64,000 nucleotides of DNA from Streptomyces venezuelae (GCF_008642335.1 NZ_CP029191.1:2790001-2854000), one strand, 5' to 3'; counted from the stretch's first letter, positions 8,938 to 18,600 are shown. A program made the numbers and translations. The notes: generated by a model from the sequence alone, not told the origin.

Positions 8938-9876
8938 TCAGGCGCCGGGCACCGCGACAAACGCCTCGCGAGGCGTGTCGGTCGGGGTGTACCGGTTCAC
9001 CGACGCGGCGCGGGGCGTCAGATCCTTGTGGATGGCCTTGGCCACCCCCTGAATCGTGGCGACGCCATAGTTCATCGTGCTGTTCCCGTGCGTGAGCACG
9101 GAGATCGTGTAGTCGTGGCCGCCACCCTTGAACGCGCCGATGCTGTGCACACGCCACCCGTGCGTCGACCGCTGCAGCCAGCCGTTCTTGACGTGGATGG
9201 AGACGCCGGAAGGCGTACCCGCGGGCGTGCCCCAGCGCTGGGAGGAGACGACCTTGCCCATCAGCTTGAGGATGTAGGCGCGCGCGTTGTCGCTCAGGAC
9301 GGAGTTCTTGGCGGTGATCAGTGCGAGGAGCTTCTGCTCGTCGGTGACGTTGATGCGGGTCAGGCCCCAGTAGCCGCCGGACCCGGGCACGGTCTTCGTC
9401 ATCTTCGCGGCCTTGAGGAACGCGTTGATCTTCCCCGTGCCGAGCTGCCGCCAGAGCTTGCTGGTCGCGTCGTTGTCCGACTTGGTGATCATGGCGTACG
9501 CGAGGTCCGACTCGCGCTCGGACAGCTTCCGATCGGTCTTCTTCGCGTCCCACAGGAGCGCCGCGAGGACGGTCGCCTTGACGACGCTCGCGGAGTCGAA
9601 CGAGGTGGACCCGCGCAGGGTGCAGGTCGTCTTCGTGGTGCGGTCGTAGAGGCCGACCGCGACCGTGCCCTTGCGGTTCTTGAGCGCCGCCGTGATGTCC
9701 TTCTTGAGCTTGGCGGCGAGGCCGGCCTGTGCGGAGGTGCAGGTGACCTGCGGCGCGGGCGCGGCGACGGCGGGCGCGGCGGTCGCGACCGCGCCGAGCG
9801 GCACGAGCACCCCGGCGGCGAGTCCCGCCGAGAGCACGCGGGCACGCCTGGATATACCGGATGTCCGGTGAGTCAT
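8938..9876 (-). CDS. Secreted class A beta-lactamase-like serine hydrolase
   Basis: A 312-residue exported protein. The N-terminus has paired arginines followed by a long hydrophobic Ala-rich segment, cleaved near AVAAPAP (about residue 37). The penicillin-binding fold motifs are S-V-V-K near residue 96 (nucleophile Ser and base Lys) and SDN near residue 131. The usual K-T-G triad is represented only by a looser FKGGG, and the class A omega-loop ExxxN is not evident, so a true beta-lactamase is doubtful. A cell-wall peptidase or other hydrolase is more likely. The start at 9876 is preferred because GGGA lies seven bases upstream; an in-frame ATG 12 bases earlier is possible. Its leader contains a perfect palindrome. 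Confidence 0.8.
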   Translation of the reverse strand: MTHRTSGISRRARVLSAGLAAGVLVPLGAVATAAPAVAAPAPQVTCTSAQAGLAAKLKKDITAALKNRKGTVAVGLYDRTTKTTCTLRGSTSFDSASVVKATVLAALLWDAKKTDRKLSERESDLAYAMITKSDNDATSKLWRQLGTGKINAFLKAAKMTKTVPGSGGYWGLTRINVTDEQKLLALITAKNSVLSDNARAYILKLMGKVVSSQRWGTPAGTPSGVSIHVKNGWLQRSTHGWRVHSIGAFKGGGHDYTISVLTHGNSTMNYGVATIQGVAKAIHKDLTPRAASVNRYTPTDTPREAFVAVPGA

Positions 9877-9904
9877 GGAGCTTCCCATCCCCTGTGTGCG
9901 AAAC

Positions 9905-9972
9905 GAGTGCGCCCCCGGCGCACTCACCCCGCATGACTCACCGGTACCGGTGAATGGTTGCACTGTTTTATA
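9905..9972 (-). promoter_or_regulatory. Candidate promoter/operator of the serine hydrolase gene
   Basis: On the minus strand a TATAAA-like hexamer lies at 9972-9967. Between it and the ATG at 9876 are a perfect 16-bp palindrome, TCACCGGTACCGGTGA (9938-9953), and a hairpin with 8-bp arms, GAGTGCGC/GCGCACTC (9905-9925). Only these are seen directly. A role as operator or leader RNA structure is inferred, and no clear -35 was found. Confidence 0.4.
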
Positions 9973-9996
9973 TGAAAATCTGCGCTGGTGCTTCCG

Positions 9997-11685
9997 TCAG
10001 CCCAGATGCGTGGGCGCGAACATCCGCAGCAGCGCCGGAAGCACCACGACCGAAGGGCCCGGCTCGGCCAGCGCCTTCGCGAGGTCGTCCCGGAGCGTCT
10101 CCGGCGACGACAGCACGCCCGGCACCCCGAAGGACTCCGCCAGCCTCACGAAGTCCGGCCGCGCCAGCTCCGTGGCCGTCGCCTCGCCGAACGCGTCGGA
10201 CATGTACTCGCGCAGGATGCCGTAGCCGCCGTCGTCGACGATCAGCCAGGTCACGTTCAACCCGTACTGCCGGGCCGTCGCCAGCTCCGCGATCGAGTAC
10301 ATCGCGCCGCCGTCGCCCGAGACGGCGAGCACCGGCCGGGAGGGGTCCGCGACGGCCGCGCCGAGGGCGGCGGGGAAGCCGTAGCCGAGGCCGCCCGCGC
10401 CCTGCGCCGAGTGCATCGTGTTGGGGCGCCGCGCGTCGAACGCGGACCACGCCCAGTACGCGAGGATCGTCATGTCCCAGAAGGACGGTGACGCGTCCGG
10501 CAGCGCCTCGCGGACGGCGGCGAGAACCTGCTGCTCCAGGGTGAGGTCCTGGGCGGCGATGCGCTCGCGGACCTTCGCGAGGACGGCCGACACGCGCTCC
10601 GGGGCCGACGGGTCCTCCCGCGGCTCCTCGATGGTCTCCAGGAGCGCCGAGAGCGCGGTCCGCGCGTCCGCGTGGATGCCGAGTGCCGGGTGGTTGGACT
10701 CCAGCTTCCCGGCGTCCGCCTCGATCTGGATCACCCGGCCGCGGGGCGCGAACGTGTGGTAGTTCGAGGAGAGTTCGCCGAGGCCGGAGCCGACGACGAG
10801 CAGGACGTCCGCGTCCTCGAGGAAGTCCGTGGTGTGGCGGTCCTCCAGCCAGGACTGGAGCGAGAGCGGGTGCTCCCACGGGAAGGCGCCCTTGCCGCCG
10901 AAGGTCGTGACGACGGGGGCGTTCAGAAGTTCGGCGAGCGTGCGCAGCTTGCCGGAGGCGTCCGAGCGCACGACACCGCCGCCCGCGATGATCGCGGGAC
11001 GCTCGGCGCGGGAAAGGAGGTCGGCGGCGACCGCGGTCAGCTCGGGGCGCGGCACGACCTCCTCGGGCGTCGCGTCCATCGCGGTGACGACGGGCAGCGT
11101 CGTCTCGGCGAGCAGCACGTCCTGCGGGATCTCCACCCAGACCGGGCCGTGCGGCGCGGTGAGCGCGGACTCCCAGGCCGCGGCGACGGCGGACGGGATC
11201 TGCGAGGCCGTGCGGACCGTGTGCACGGACTTCACGACGTCCCTGAACGAGGCCTGCTGGTCGCGGAGTTCGTGCAGATAGCCGTGGCGGCCGCCGCCGA
11301 GCCCGGCCACCGGGACCTGGCTGCCGATGGCGAGGACCGGAGAGGAGCCCGCGGCCGCCTCCTGGAGCGCGGCGAGCGAGGTGAGCGCGCCGGGCCCGGT
11401 GGAGAGGAGCAGCGGGGCGACCTCGCCGGTGATGCGGCCGTACGCGTCCGCCGCGAAGCCGGTGTTGTTCTCGACGCGGAACCCGACGTACGAGAGCGGG
11501 GAGCGCCGCAGCGCGTCGAACATGCCGAGCGCGTGCTGGCCGGGCAGGCCGAAGACGGTGGTCGCGCCGAGTCCGGCGAGGGTCTCCATGACGAGGTCGC
11601 CGCCGTTGCGCCCGGCGGGCGGGTTCAGGGCGGCCTCGGTCTGCGCGGCGGTGGGGCGCAGGACGATGTCGTGGTCGTGGCTCAC
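9997..11685 (-). CDS. Thiamine diphosphate-dependent decarboxylase/synthase (acetolactate-synthase-like)
   Basis: A 562-residue TPP enzyme with the N-terminal pyrimidine-binding domain ([15 protein letters not shown], catalytic Glu in [14 protein letters not shown] near residue 72), the central domain and the C-terminal pyrophosphate domain starting at GDGGAMYS near residue 455. The second half of the metal motif reads DDGGYG near 482 where most relatives have NN. The start overlaps the ureohydrolase stop by four bases (ATGA), so translation is coupled. The partnership with a ureohydrolase makes 2-ketoarginine decarboxylase (AruI-type) the most attractive guess, because AruI is about this length and feeds guanidinobutyrase. 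Acetolactate synthase proper is unlikely, since no small subunit is adjacent. Confidence 0.85.
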   Translation of the reverse strand: MSHDHDIVLRPTAAQTEAALNPPAGRNGGDLVMETLAGLGATTVFGLPGQHALGMFDALRRSPLSYVGFRVENNTGFAADAYGRITGEVAPLLLSTGPGALTSLAALQEAAAGSSPVLAIGSQVPVAGLGGGRHGYLHELRDQQASFRDVVKSVHTVRTASQIPSAVAAAWESALTAPHGPVWVEIPQDVLLAETTLPVVTAMDATPEEVVPRPELTAVAADLLSRAERPAIIAGGGVVRSDASGKLRTLAELLNAPVVTTFGGKGAFPWEHPLSLQSWLEDRHTTDFLEDADVLLVVGSGLGELSSNYHTFAPRGRVIQIEADAGKLESNHPALGIHADARTALSALLETIEEPREDPSAPERVSAVLAKVRERIAAQDLTLEQQVLAAVREALPDASPSFWDMTILAYWAWSAFDARRPNTMHSAQGAGGLGYGFPAALGAAVADPSRPVLAVSGDGGAMYSIAELATARQYGLNVTWLIVDDGGYGILREYMSDAFGEATATELARPDFVRLAESFGVPGVLSSPETLRDDLAKALAEPGPSVVVLPALLRMFAPTHLG

Positions 11686-12665
11686 CGCTCGCTCACCGTC
11701 CCGCGCGCCTCCGCGATCTGCCTGCTCATGATCGTCGTCAGTTCGTACGCCGTGTGCGACGCGGCGACGGCCGTGATCTCCGCGTGGTCGTAGGCCGGGG
11801 CGACCTCGACGACGTCGGCGGAGACGAGGTTGCAGGAGGCGAGGCCGCGCAGGATCTCCAGGAGCTCGCGGGAGGTCATGCCGCCGGCCTCGGGGGTGCC
11901 GGTGCCGGGCGCGTGGGCCGGGTCGAGGCAGTCGATGTCGATGGAGATGTAGAGGGGGCGGTCGCCGATGCGCTGGCGGAGCTGGTCGGCGACCTCGTCG
12001 GCGCCGCGGCGGTAGATGTCCGCGGAGGTGACGATGCCGAAGCCCATCTTCTCGTCGTCGGTGAGGTCCTTCTTGCCGTACAGCGGGCCGCGCGTGCCGA
12101 CGTGGGAGAGCGCCTCGGTGTCGAGGATGCCCTCCTCGACGGCGCGGCGGAACGGCGTGCCGTGGGTGTACTCGGCGCCGAAGTACGTGTCCCAGGTGTC
12201 CAGGTGCGCGTCGAAGTGGAGCAGCGCGACCGGGCCGTGCTTCTTGGCGACCGAGCGGAGCAGCGGCAGCGCGATGGTGTGGTCGCCGCCGAGGGTCATC
12301 ATGCGGGCGCCGGAGCCGAGGAGGTCGTCGGCGGCGGCCTCGATGGTCTCCACGGCCTCGTTGATGTTGAACGGGTTCGCCGCTATGTCACCGGCGTCCG
12401 CGACCTGGGCGAGCGCGAACGGCGAGGCGTCCTGCGCCGGGTTGTAGGGGCGCAGGAGGCGGGAGGCCTCGCGGATCGCGTTGCCGCCGAAGCGGGCGCC
12501 GGGGCGGTACGAGACGCCGGTGTCGAACGGCACGCCGACGACCGCGATGTCCGTCTTGCCGCCGACCTCGTCGAGGCGGGGCAGCCGGGCGTACGTCGCC
12601 GGGCCCGCGTAGCGCGGGATGCGGGAGGAGTCGACGGGGCCGCGGGGCGTCTCGTTGCTGCTCAT
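11682..12665 (-). CDS. speB: Agmatinase-family ureohydrolase (agmatinase or guanidinobutyrase)
   Basis: A 327-residue binuclear manganese hydrolase that releases urea from a guanidino compound. All metal-binding motifs are intact: GGDHT near residue 123, HFDAHLDTW near 146 and [19 protein letters not shown] near 240. The length and the C-terminal [17 protein letters not shown] segment are typical of the agmatinase branch. That branch also includes guanidinobutyrase and proclavaminate amidinohydrolase, which cannot be separated by eye. The gene lies between a sodium symporter (61 bases upstream) and the TPP enzyme (four-base overlap), with a PucR regulator divergent from the operon. This suggests uptake and breakdown of agmatine or 4-guanidinobutyrate. 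Confidence 0.9.
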   Translation of the reverse strand: MSSNETPRGPVDSSRIPRYAGPATYARLPRLDEVGGKTDIAVVGVPFDTGVSYRPGARFGGNAIREASRLLRPYNPAQDASPFALAQVADAGDIAANPFNINEAVETIEAAADDLLGSGARMMTLGGDHTIALPLLRSVAKKHGPVALLHFDAHLDTWDTYFGAEYTHGTPFRRAVEEGILDTEALSHVGTRGPLYGKKDLTDDEKMGFGIVTSADIYRRGADEVADQLRQRIGDRPLYISIDIDCLDPAHAPGTGTPEAGGMTSRELLEILRGLASCNLVSADVVEVAPAYDHAEITAVAASHTAYELTTIMSRQIAEARGTVSER

Positions 12666-12726
12666 GGAGTGCCTTTCTTTGTGCGCGTCTGCACGCTTCG
12701 ATGCGCTTTGTGAGCGCTTTCCGACT

Positions 12727-14208
12727 TTACTGAGGTGTGGGGGCCGGTTCGGCCACGGGCTGTTCCGCGTCGGGCCCGGCGCCGCGCCCGGCGAGCCGCT
12801 CGCGCCAGGCCGCGAGGACCCGCGCGTCGGTCGGCTTCGTGGCGAGGGAGACGACGGCGTACACGGCGAGCGAGGTCAGCAGACCGTAGTAGACGGGCTC
12901 GTTGGCGAGGATCCCGTACCACCACATCAGGCCGATCACGGAGAGGCCGCCCGCGACGACCGCCGCGAGCGCGCCCGCCGCCGTCCCGCGCCGCCAGAGC
13001 AGTCCGCCGAGGATCGGCACCAGCAGGCCGCCGACGAGCAGGTTGTACGCGACGGTCAGGGCCTCGACGACGTCGTTGAGCGCGATGGCGATGACGATCA
13101 CGGCGACGCCCATGACGAGGATGAAGGCCCGGTTGCCCTTGACCTCGTCGTGCTCCTGACCAGCGTCCGACCTCCCCACCGCGCCGCGCAGCCGCGACCA
13201 GATGTCGTTGTTGGCGACGGTGGCGCAGGCGATGAGGGCGCCGGAGGACGTCGACATCACGGCGGCGAGCGCCGCGGCGAGGACGAGGCCGCGCACGCCC
13301 ATGGGCAGCTCGTCCTTGACGATGGTCGCGAAGGCCGCGTCGGCGCTCGGCAGCTTCGGGTACATGACCTTGGCGGCGGTGCCGATGACGGCGCCCGCGA
13401 TCGCGTACACCAGGCAGTACGTACCGGCGACGGTGCCTCCGTAGCGGGCGACCTTGTCGCTGCGGGCCGTGAAGACGCGCTGCCAGATGTCCTGCCCGAT
13501 GAGCATGCCGAACGTATAGATCAGCACATACGTGAAGATCGTCTCGCCGCCGACACCGAGCGGGTCGAAGTACTCGGTCGGCAGCTTGGCCTTCATCTCA
13601 CTGAAACCACCGGCCTTGACGACCGCGATGGGCAGCAGGAGCAGCAGCACACCGATGGTCTTCACCACGAACTGCACCATGTCGGTGAGCGTGATGGACC
13701 ACATGCCGCCGAGCGTCGAGTACGCGACGACGATCGAGCCGCCGATGATGATCGCCACGGTGCGGTTCAGGTCGAAGAGGACGTCGAAGATCGTGGCGTA
13801 CGCGATGGTCGAGGTGACCGCGAGCATCAGCGTGTACGCCCACATGACGACTCCGGAGATGACGCCCGCGCGCCCGCCGTAGCGCAGGTCGAGCATCTCG
13901 GAGACGGTGTAGACCTTCAGGCGCGCGATGCGGGCCGAGAAGAACACGCTCAGCGCGAGGAGCCCCAGGCCGATGGTGAAGACCATCCAGGCGCCGGAGA
14001 GCCCGTACTGATAGCCGAGCCCGACACCGCCGATGGTCGAGGCGCCGCCGAGGACGATGGCGGCCATGGTCCCGGAGTACATCCAGGGCCCGAGGCGACG
14101 CCCCGCGACGAGGAACTCGCTCTTGGACTTGGCGCGGCGCATGCCCCACCAGCCCATCGCCAGCATCCCGGCGAGATAGACGACGATCACTGTGTAGTCG
14201 ACGGCCAT
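12727..14208 (-). CDS. Sodium:solute symporter (SSS family)
   Basis: A 493-residue polytopic membrane protein with about 13 hydrophobic segments and the SSS-family features GxxSTxGGxxxG-like [16 protein letters not shown] near residue 55 and an S-T-S-S-G segment ([15 protein letters not shown]), typical of the sodium-binding region. The start codon has a textbook AAGGAGG six bases upstream, the best ribosome-binding site in this operon. It is the first gene of the symporter-ureohydrolase-TPP operon, so it probably brings in the substrate of that pathway. Substrate specificity cannot be read from sequence; amines, purine-related compounds and carboxylates are all known for the family. Confidence 0.88.
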   Translation of the reverse strand: MAVDYTVIVVYLAGMLAMGWWGMRRAKSKSEFLVAGRRLGPWMYSGTMAAIVLGGASTIGGVGLGYQYGLSGAWMVFTIGLGLLALSVFFSARIARLKVYTVSEMLDLRYGGRAGVISGVVMWAYTLMLAVTSTIAYATIFDVLFDLNRTVAIIIGGSIVVAYSTLGGMWSITLTDMVQFVVKTIGVLLLLLPIAVVKAGGFSEMKAKLPTEYFDPLGVGGETIFTYVLIYTFGMLIGQDIWQRVFTARSDKVARYGGTVAGTYCLVYAIAGAVIGTAAKVMYPKLPSADAAFATIVKDELPMGVRGLVLAAALAAVMSTSSGALIACATVANNDIWSRLRGAVGRSDAGQEHDEVKGNRAFILVMGVAVIVIAIALNDVVEALTVAYNLLVGGLLVPILGGLLWRRGTAAGALAAVVAGGLSVIGLMWWYGILANEPVYYGLLTSLAVYAVVSLATKPTDARVLAAWRERLAGRGAGPDAEQPVAEPAPTPQ

Positions 14209-14384
14209 GGGGGGCCTCCTTCGCGCACCTCGGTGGCGTGTCGTGCAGATGGGGTGAGGACCGGCCGCGGGGACATCCGCCCGTACCCGCGGCCTCCGGT
14301 CGGCACGACCTTAGGTGGCCGGAAAGCAACGCTGAAGTGTACGTTTCCTCTACTTTCCGCGCTCTGTACGGATGGAATGCCCAT

Positions 14385-15851
14385 ATGGCCGACCCCACGG
14401 CGCCCCCCACCCCGCCCGTGCCGCTCGCCGCGCTCCTCGCCCGCGAGGATCTGGGCCTGCGGCAGCTCGCCGGGCCCGACGCGCGGGCGGCGGGCACGGC
14501 CGTGCAGTGGGTGCACACCTCGGAGATGGCGGACCCGTACCCGTACCTCCTGGGCGGCGAGCTGCTCCTCACGGCGGGCGTGCACATCACGGACCCGACG
14601 GGCGCGGGAGGCTCGCTCGACGCCTATGTGGCCCGCATCGTCGCGGCGGGCGGCGCGGCCCTCGGCTTCGGCGTGGCGCCCGTGCACGACACGGTGCCGC
14701 GCGCCCTGGTGGCGGCCTGCGACCGCTACGGCCTGCCCCTCGTCGAGGTCCCCCGGCGGACCACGTTCAGCGGCGTCGCCCGCGCCGTCTGGCAGCTGAT
14801 GGCCGAGGCGCGCCACGCGGAGCTGCGCCGGGTCACGGAGGCGCAGCAGGGCCTCGCCACGGCGGCGGCGCGGACGGACCCGGTCCCGGCGGTCCTGCGC
14901 CAGCTGGCGTCGCGGCTCGGCGGCCTGGCCGTCCTCTACGGCCCGGACGGCACGGAGCTGCAGTCGGCGGGCGGCACACGGGAGACGGCACGTGACGCGC
15001 TCCGCGACCTGACGGGTGTGGTGCGCCGCGCCGCGCCCGCCACCCCGGCCTCCGCGGCCGACACGGCGGGCGCCACGCACCTGGCCGCGTACGCGCTGGG
15101 CGGCGGGCGTGGCTTCGCGCTCGGGGTCGCCACGGACCGCCGCGAGCCGGGCGACCACACGATCGCGGGGGCGGCGGTGGTACTGCTCTCGCTCCTGACG
15201 GGCGAACACCAGAGCACGTCGGAGGCGGCGCGCTCGGCGGCCCTGGTCCGCCTGCTCCTGGGGGCCCCGGCCGACACGGTGGGCGCGCTCCTCGGCACCG
15301 ACACGTGGAGGGTGGTGCACGCGCACGAAGACCGCACCACGACCCCCCTGTCGGCATCCGCGCTGGCCACGGCGCTGGGCACGGCGCTGTTCGACCCCAC
15401 CGAGGACCCGGTACGCCTCCTCCTCCCCGCCGACCGCGACATCACCCCCCTGGAGGGCTGGACCCTGGGCGCGTCCGCGCCGGCCACGGTGGCGGGCCTG
15501 GCGGCAGCGGACGCACAGGCGGCCCGCGCGTTGCGCCGCGCGGAGGCCACCCGCACGCCCCTGGTCCGCCAGCACGCCAACAAAGTCGCCGACCTGATCG
15601 CCCCTGAGGAGGCGGACGCCCACGCGTGCGTGCTCCTGTCCCCGCTGTCGGACAACGAGACCCTGCTGTCCACCCTCCGCACCTGGCTCTCCCTGCACGG
15701 CAGTTGGGACCGCACGGCGGTGGCCCTGGGAATCCACCGCAACACGGTCCGCCAACGCATCACCCGCTGCGCGTCCCTCCTGGGCACGGACCTGAACGAC
15801 CCGGACGTCCGCATGGAACTCTGGTTCGCCCTGGGCCGGACGATCACCTAG
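14385..15851 (+). CDS. PucR-family transcriptional regulator
   Basis: A 488-residue regulator. The N-terminal third resembles the PucR purine-catabolism domain (LAALLAREDLGLRQLAG, then LLGGELLLTAGVHI). A variable middle follows, and the C-terminus carries the family helix-turn-helix with SLHGSWDRTAVALGIHRNT-VRQRI near residues 435-460. These proteins typically control catabolic operons for purines, amines or amino acids. It is divergent from the symporter/ureohydrolase/TPP operon, with about 176 bases between the start codons, so it most likely regulates that operon. ATG 14385 is chosen because the PucR domain begins directly after it. Its ribosome-binding site is weak, so the exact start is uncertain. 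Confidence 0.85.
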   Translation: MADPTAPPTPPVPLAALLAREDLGLRQLAGPDARAAGTAVQWVHTSEMADPYPYLLGGELLLTAGVHITDPTGAGGSLDAYVARIVAAGGAALGFGVAPVHDTVPRALVAACDRYGLPLVEVPRRTTFSGVARAVWQLMAEARHAELRRVTEAQQGLATAAARTDPVPAVLRQLASRLGGLAVLYGPDGTELQSAGGTRETARDALRDLTGVVRRAAPATPASAADTAGATHLAAYALGGGRGFALGVATDRREPGDHTIAGAAVVLLSLLTGEHQSTSEAARSAALVRLLLGAPADTVGALLGTDTWRVVHAHEDRTTTPLSASALATALGTALFDPTEDPVRLLLPADRDITPLEGWTLGASAPATVAGLAAADAQAARALRRAEATRTPLVRQHANKVADLIAPEEADAHACVLLSPLSDNETLLSTLRTWLSLHGSWDRTAVALGIHRNTVRQRITRCASLLGTDLNDPDVRMELWFALGRTIT

Positions 15852-15866
15852 GAGAAGGCGCAGCTG

Positions 15867-15907
15867 AAGGGGCGCGGGGAACTGCGCGATCAGCCACAAC
15901 GCACCCG
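15867..15907 (+). repeat. Dispersed Streptomyces intergenic repeat, copy b
   Basis: The 20-mer GGGGCGCGGGGAACTGCGCG at 15869-15888, followed by ATCAGCCACAAC, lies just after the PucR gene. Same unit and orientation as the copy at 8883. Confidence 0.8.
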
Positions 15908-15950
15908 CACGGGCCCCCGCGCAGAGCACTCGTCCCGCAGAATGGGAGGC

Positions 15951-16739
15951 ATGCCGATACCCAGCCGCGCCGCGCTCGTCGATCACCTCGTCCGCACCCG
16001 CATCGCGGGCGACGTCGCCACGCCCCGCGACAACAACCTCAGCCACTACAGGAAGCTCGCGAACGGCGACCGCCACTACTGGCTGGGGCTCGAGCTCGGC
16101 GACCGCTGGACGGACGAGCAGGACGTCCTCGCGGTGATGGCCGAGCGCTGCGGCGTCATCGACGACCCGGAGCACCGGTACGGCCAGGACACGATCGACC
16201 CGGAGCTGACCGTCGACGCCCTGGAACGGATGGCCGCACGCCTGCGGAAGGCGGCCGCCGGCAAGGAGAGGGTGCTTTTCGCCACCGGCCACCCCGGCGG
16301 CCTGCTCGACGTGCACCGCGCGACGGCCTCCGCCCTGCGCGCCGCGGGCTGCGAGATCGTCGTGATCCCCGAGGGCCTGACCGCCGACGAGGGCATGGTC
16401 TTCCAGTTCGCGGACGTCGCGATGCTGGAGCGTGGCGCGACGCTGTGGCACACGCACTCGCCGGAGCCGATGAACGCGATCCTGGACGGCCTGGAGCGCG
16501 AGGGACGGCCGCAGCCGGACCTCGTCGTCGCCGACCACGGCTGGGCGGGCCGCGCGGGCCAGCGCGGCCTGGACTCCGTCGGCTACGCGGACTGCAACGA
16601 TCCCGCGCTGTTCATCGGCGAGGCCGAGGGCACCGTACAGGTGACGGTCCCGCTGGACGACCACGTGACGAGCCCGCGCCACTACGACCCGATGACGGCC
16701 TACCTGCTCGACGCGGCGGGGCTGACACCCGGCGCCTGA
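15951..16739 (+). CDS. Phosphatase-like protein, conserved in actinomycetes
   Basis: A 262-residue soluble protein. It has an Arg/Asn-rich start (TPRDNNLSHYRKLANGDRHYW), a Rossmann-like centre (RVLFATGHPGGLLDVHRA near residue 105) and a second half with VVADHGWAGRAGQRGLDSVGYADCNDPALFIGEAEG. The ATGHPGGL segment may bind phosphate. Similar Streptomyces proteins are often called phosphatase, but I cannot confirm a catalytic residue set. GGGAGG lies directly before ATG 15951, which is closer than ideal; an in-frame ATG at 15942 is the alternative. The 3' end overlaps the convergent CDF gene by 40 bases. Confidence 0.7.
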   Translation: MPIPSRAALVDHLVRTRIAGDVATPRDNNLSHYRKLANGDRHYWLGLELGDRWTDEQDVLAVMAERCGVIDDPEHRYGQDTIDPELTVDALERMAARLRKAAAGKERVLFATGHPGGLLDVHRATASALRAAGCEIVVIPEGLTADEGMVFQFADVAMLERGATLWHTHSPEPMNAILDGLEREGRPQPDLVVADHGWAGRAGQRGLDSVGYADCNDPALFIGEAEGTVQVTVPLDDHVTSPRHYDPMTAYLLDAAGLTPGA

Positions 16740-17683
16740 GCGGGGCCCGGGGTCGGGTCCAGGTAGACCCTGCGGACCGCGGGGAAGCGCGCCTGGATGC
16801 GGAGTGCCATCCGGTCGCAGGCCCGCTCGATGTCCGCCGCGCTGGACACGTCCCGGAAGTCGACCTTCGCGGCGACCAGGGCCTCCTTGGGGCCCTGGAG
16901 GAGCGTGGTCAGCTCCAGTACGTCCACCACGTGCGGGTCGGCGAGGAGTTCGGCGCGGACCGCCGCCCGCATCTCCGGCGGCAGCGGGCGCCCGATGAGG
17001 AGCTCGGAGTTGGCGTGCCCGAGGACCCAGGCGACGTACACGAGGAGCACGCCGATGCAGAGCGAGGCGATGCCGTCCCACACGCCGGACCCGGTGAGCT
17101 GCCCGCCGAGGAGGCCCGCCGCGGCGAGCACGAGGCCGACCAGGGCGGCGGAGTCCTCCATCACGACGGCCTTGACCGCGGTGTCGGGGGTGTGGCGCAG
17201 ATAGCGCTTGATGTGGACTCCGAAGCGGTCGGCCTCGCCGCGCGCCTGCTTGAGGCCGGTGCGCAGCGAGTAGCCCTCCAGGAGGAAGGCGATGCCGAGC
17301 ACGATGTACGAGATGAGGGGGTCGCCGGGGTCCTCGCCGTGGGTGAGGGTGTGGATGCCGTCGTAGACGGCGAAGACGCCGCCGCCGACGAACGTGGCGA
17401 CGGAGGCGAGGAGCGCCCAGATGTAGCGAGCGCCTCCGTAGCCGAGGGGGTGCTCCTCGTCGGCGGGCTTGTCGCTCGCCTTCAGGGAGACGAGCAGCAT
17501 CAGCTCGGTGACGGTGTCGGCGACGGAGTGCGCCGCTTCGGAGAGCATGGCGCTGGAGCCGCTGATGACGCCCGCGACGGCCTTGGCCAGCGCGATCCCG
17601 AGGTTGGCGACGGCGGCGACGATGACGGTGAACGTGCTCTCGCCGCCGTGCTCGCCGCCCGCCTCCGAAGGTTGCTCACTCAT
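16700..17683 (-). CDS. Cation diffusion facilitator (CDF) family metal transporter
   Basis: A 327-residue CDF protein that exports divalent metals such as Zn(II) or Fe(II) in exchange for protons. It has six predicted membrane helices. The metal-site motifs are in helix 2 (SEAAHSVADTVTELML, near residue 48) and helix 5 (MEDSAALVGLVLAA). A cytoplasmic C-terminal domain resembles the ferredoxin-like regulatory domain. The N-terminus before helix 1 is short and acidic. The gene lies 46 bases downstream of tesB on the same strand and its stop overlaps the convergent phosphatase-like gene. The start ATG lacks a strong ribosome-binding site. It carries the standard HxxxD and DxxxxxG metal residues. 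Confidence 0.85.
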   Translation of the reverse strand: MSEQPSEAGGEHGGESTFTVIVAAVANLGIALAKAVAGVISGSSAMLSEAAHSVADTVTELMLLVSLKASDKPADEEHPLGYGGARYIWALLASVATFVGGGVFAVYDGIHTLTHGEDPGDPLISYIVLGIAFLLEGYSLRTGLKQARGEADRFGVHIKRYLRHTPDTAVKAVVMEDSAALVGLVLAAAGLLGGQLTGSGVWDGIASLCIGVLLVYVAWVLGHANSELLIGRPLPPEMRAAVRAELLADPHVVDVLELTTLLQGPKEALVAAKVDFRDVSSAADIERACDRMALRIQARFPAVRRVYLDPTPGPAQAPGVSPAASSR

Positions 17684-17729
17684 GTATCGGACGGTATGTC
17701 CGATCAGCGGGAGACGCGAACGCCGGGCC

Positions 17730-18590
17730 TCACCGCGGGACCCGGACCACACCCTCCTGGATGACCGTCACCGCGAGCCGCCCGTCCTGCGTCCAGATCC
17801 GCGCCTGGCCGAGCCCGCGCCCGCCGGAGGACGACGGCGACTCCTGGTCGTAGAGGAGCCACTCGTCCGCGCGGAAGGGCCGGTGGAACCACATGGCGTG
17901 GTCGAGGGAGGCGCCGACCACGTCGCCGACGGCCCAGCCGCCCCTGCCGTGCGCGAGCAGCACGGAGTCGAGGAGCGTCATGTCGGAGACGTACGTGGCG
18001 AGGCAGACGTGGAGCAGGGAGTCGTCGGCCAGCTTGCCGTTGGCGCGGAACCACACCTGGGAGCGCGGTTCGCGGGGCTGCCCGACGGTGCCCCAGGGCG
18101 GTACGTCCGCGTAGCGCAGGTCGACGGCGGCGCGGGCCTCCACCAGCCGTTCGGCGACGCGCGCGGGCAGGTGGCGCGGCAGCATCTCGGCGGCGGTGGG
18201 CAGCGTCTCCGGGTCGGGTGCTTCCGGCATGCCGGTCTGGTGCTCCAGGCCCTCCTCGTACGTCTGGAAGGACGCGGAGAGGTGGAAGATCGGGTGCCCG
18301 TGCTGGACGGCGACGACGCGGCGCGTGGTGAAGGAGCGGCCGTCCCTGATGCGGTCGACCGTGTACACGATGGGCGCGCCCGGGTCCCCGGCGCGCAGGA
18401 AGTACGCGTGCAGGGAGTGGGCGGGGCGATCGTCGGGGACGGTGCGTCCGGCGGCGACGAGTGCCTGCGCGGCGACCTGCCCGCCGAAGACGCGGGGCAC
18501 GATGGACGGGCGGCTCACGCCCCGGAAGATGTCCTCCTCGATCTGCTCCAGGTCGAGCAGATCGAGGAGGCCCTCAAGTGCCTGGTTCAT
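17730..18590 (-). CDS. tesB: Acyl-CoA thioesterase II
   Basis: A 286-residue double hotdog-fold thioesterase that hydrolyses acyl-CoA to free acid and CoA. The N-terminal half has FRGVSRPSIVPRVFGGQVAAQAL and HAYFLRAGDPGAPIVYTVDRIRDGRSFTTR, which are hallmark TesB segments. The C-terminal half has SLDHAMWFHRPFRADEWLLYD with the catalytic-type Asp/His region, then QDGRLAVTVIQEG. Length agrees with E. coli TesB. It begins ten bases after the acyl-CoA dehydrogenase stop, so the two genes form an operon concerned with acyl-CoA turnover. Confidence 0.93.
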   Translation of the reverse strand: MNQALEGLLDLLDLEQIEEDIFRGVSRPSIVPRVFGGQVAAQALVAAGRTVPDDRPAHSLHAYFLRAGDPGAPIVYTVDRIRDGRSFTTRRVVAVQHGHPIFHLSASFQTYEEGLEHQTGMPEAPDPETLPTAAEMLPRHLPARVAERLVEARAAVDLRYADVPPWGTVGQPREPRSQVWFRANGKLADDSLLHVCLATYVSDMTLLDSVLLAHGRGGWAVGDVVGASLDHAMWFHRPFRADEWLLYDQESPSSSGGRGLGQARIWTQDGRLAVTVIQEGVVRVPR

Positions 18591-18600
18591 GAAGGCAGTT

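Noticed and set aside
8938..9876. Antibiotic-resistance beta-lactamase
   Set aside because: SxxK and SDN are present, but no clear KTG or omega-loop ExxxN was found; a cell-wall or other serine hydrolase is as likely.
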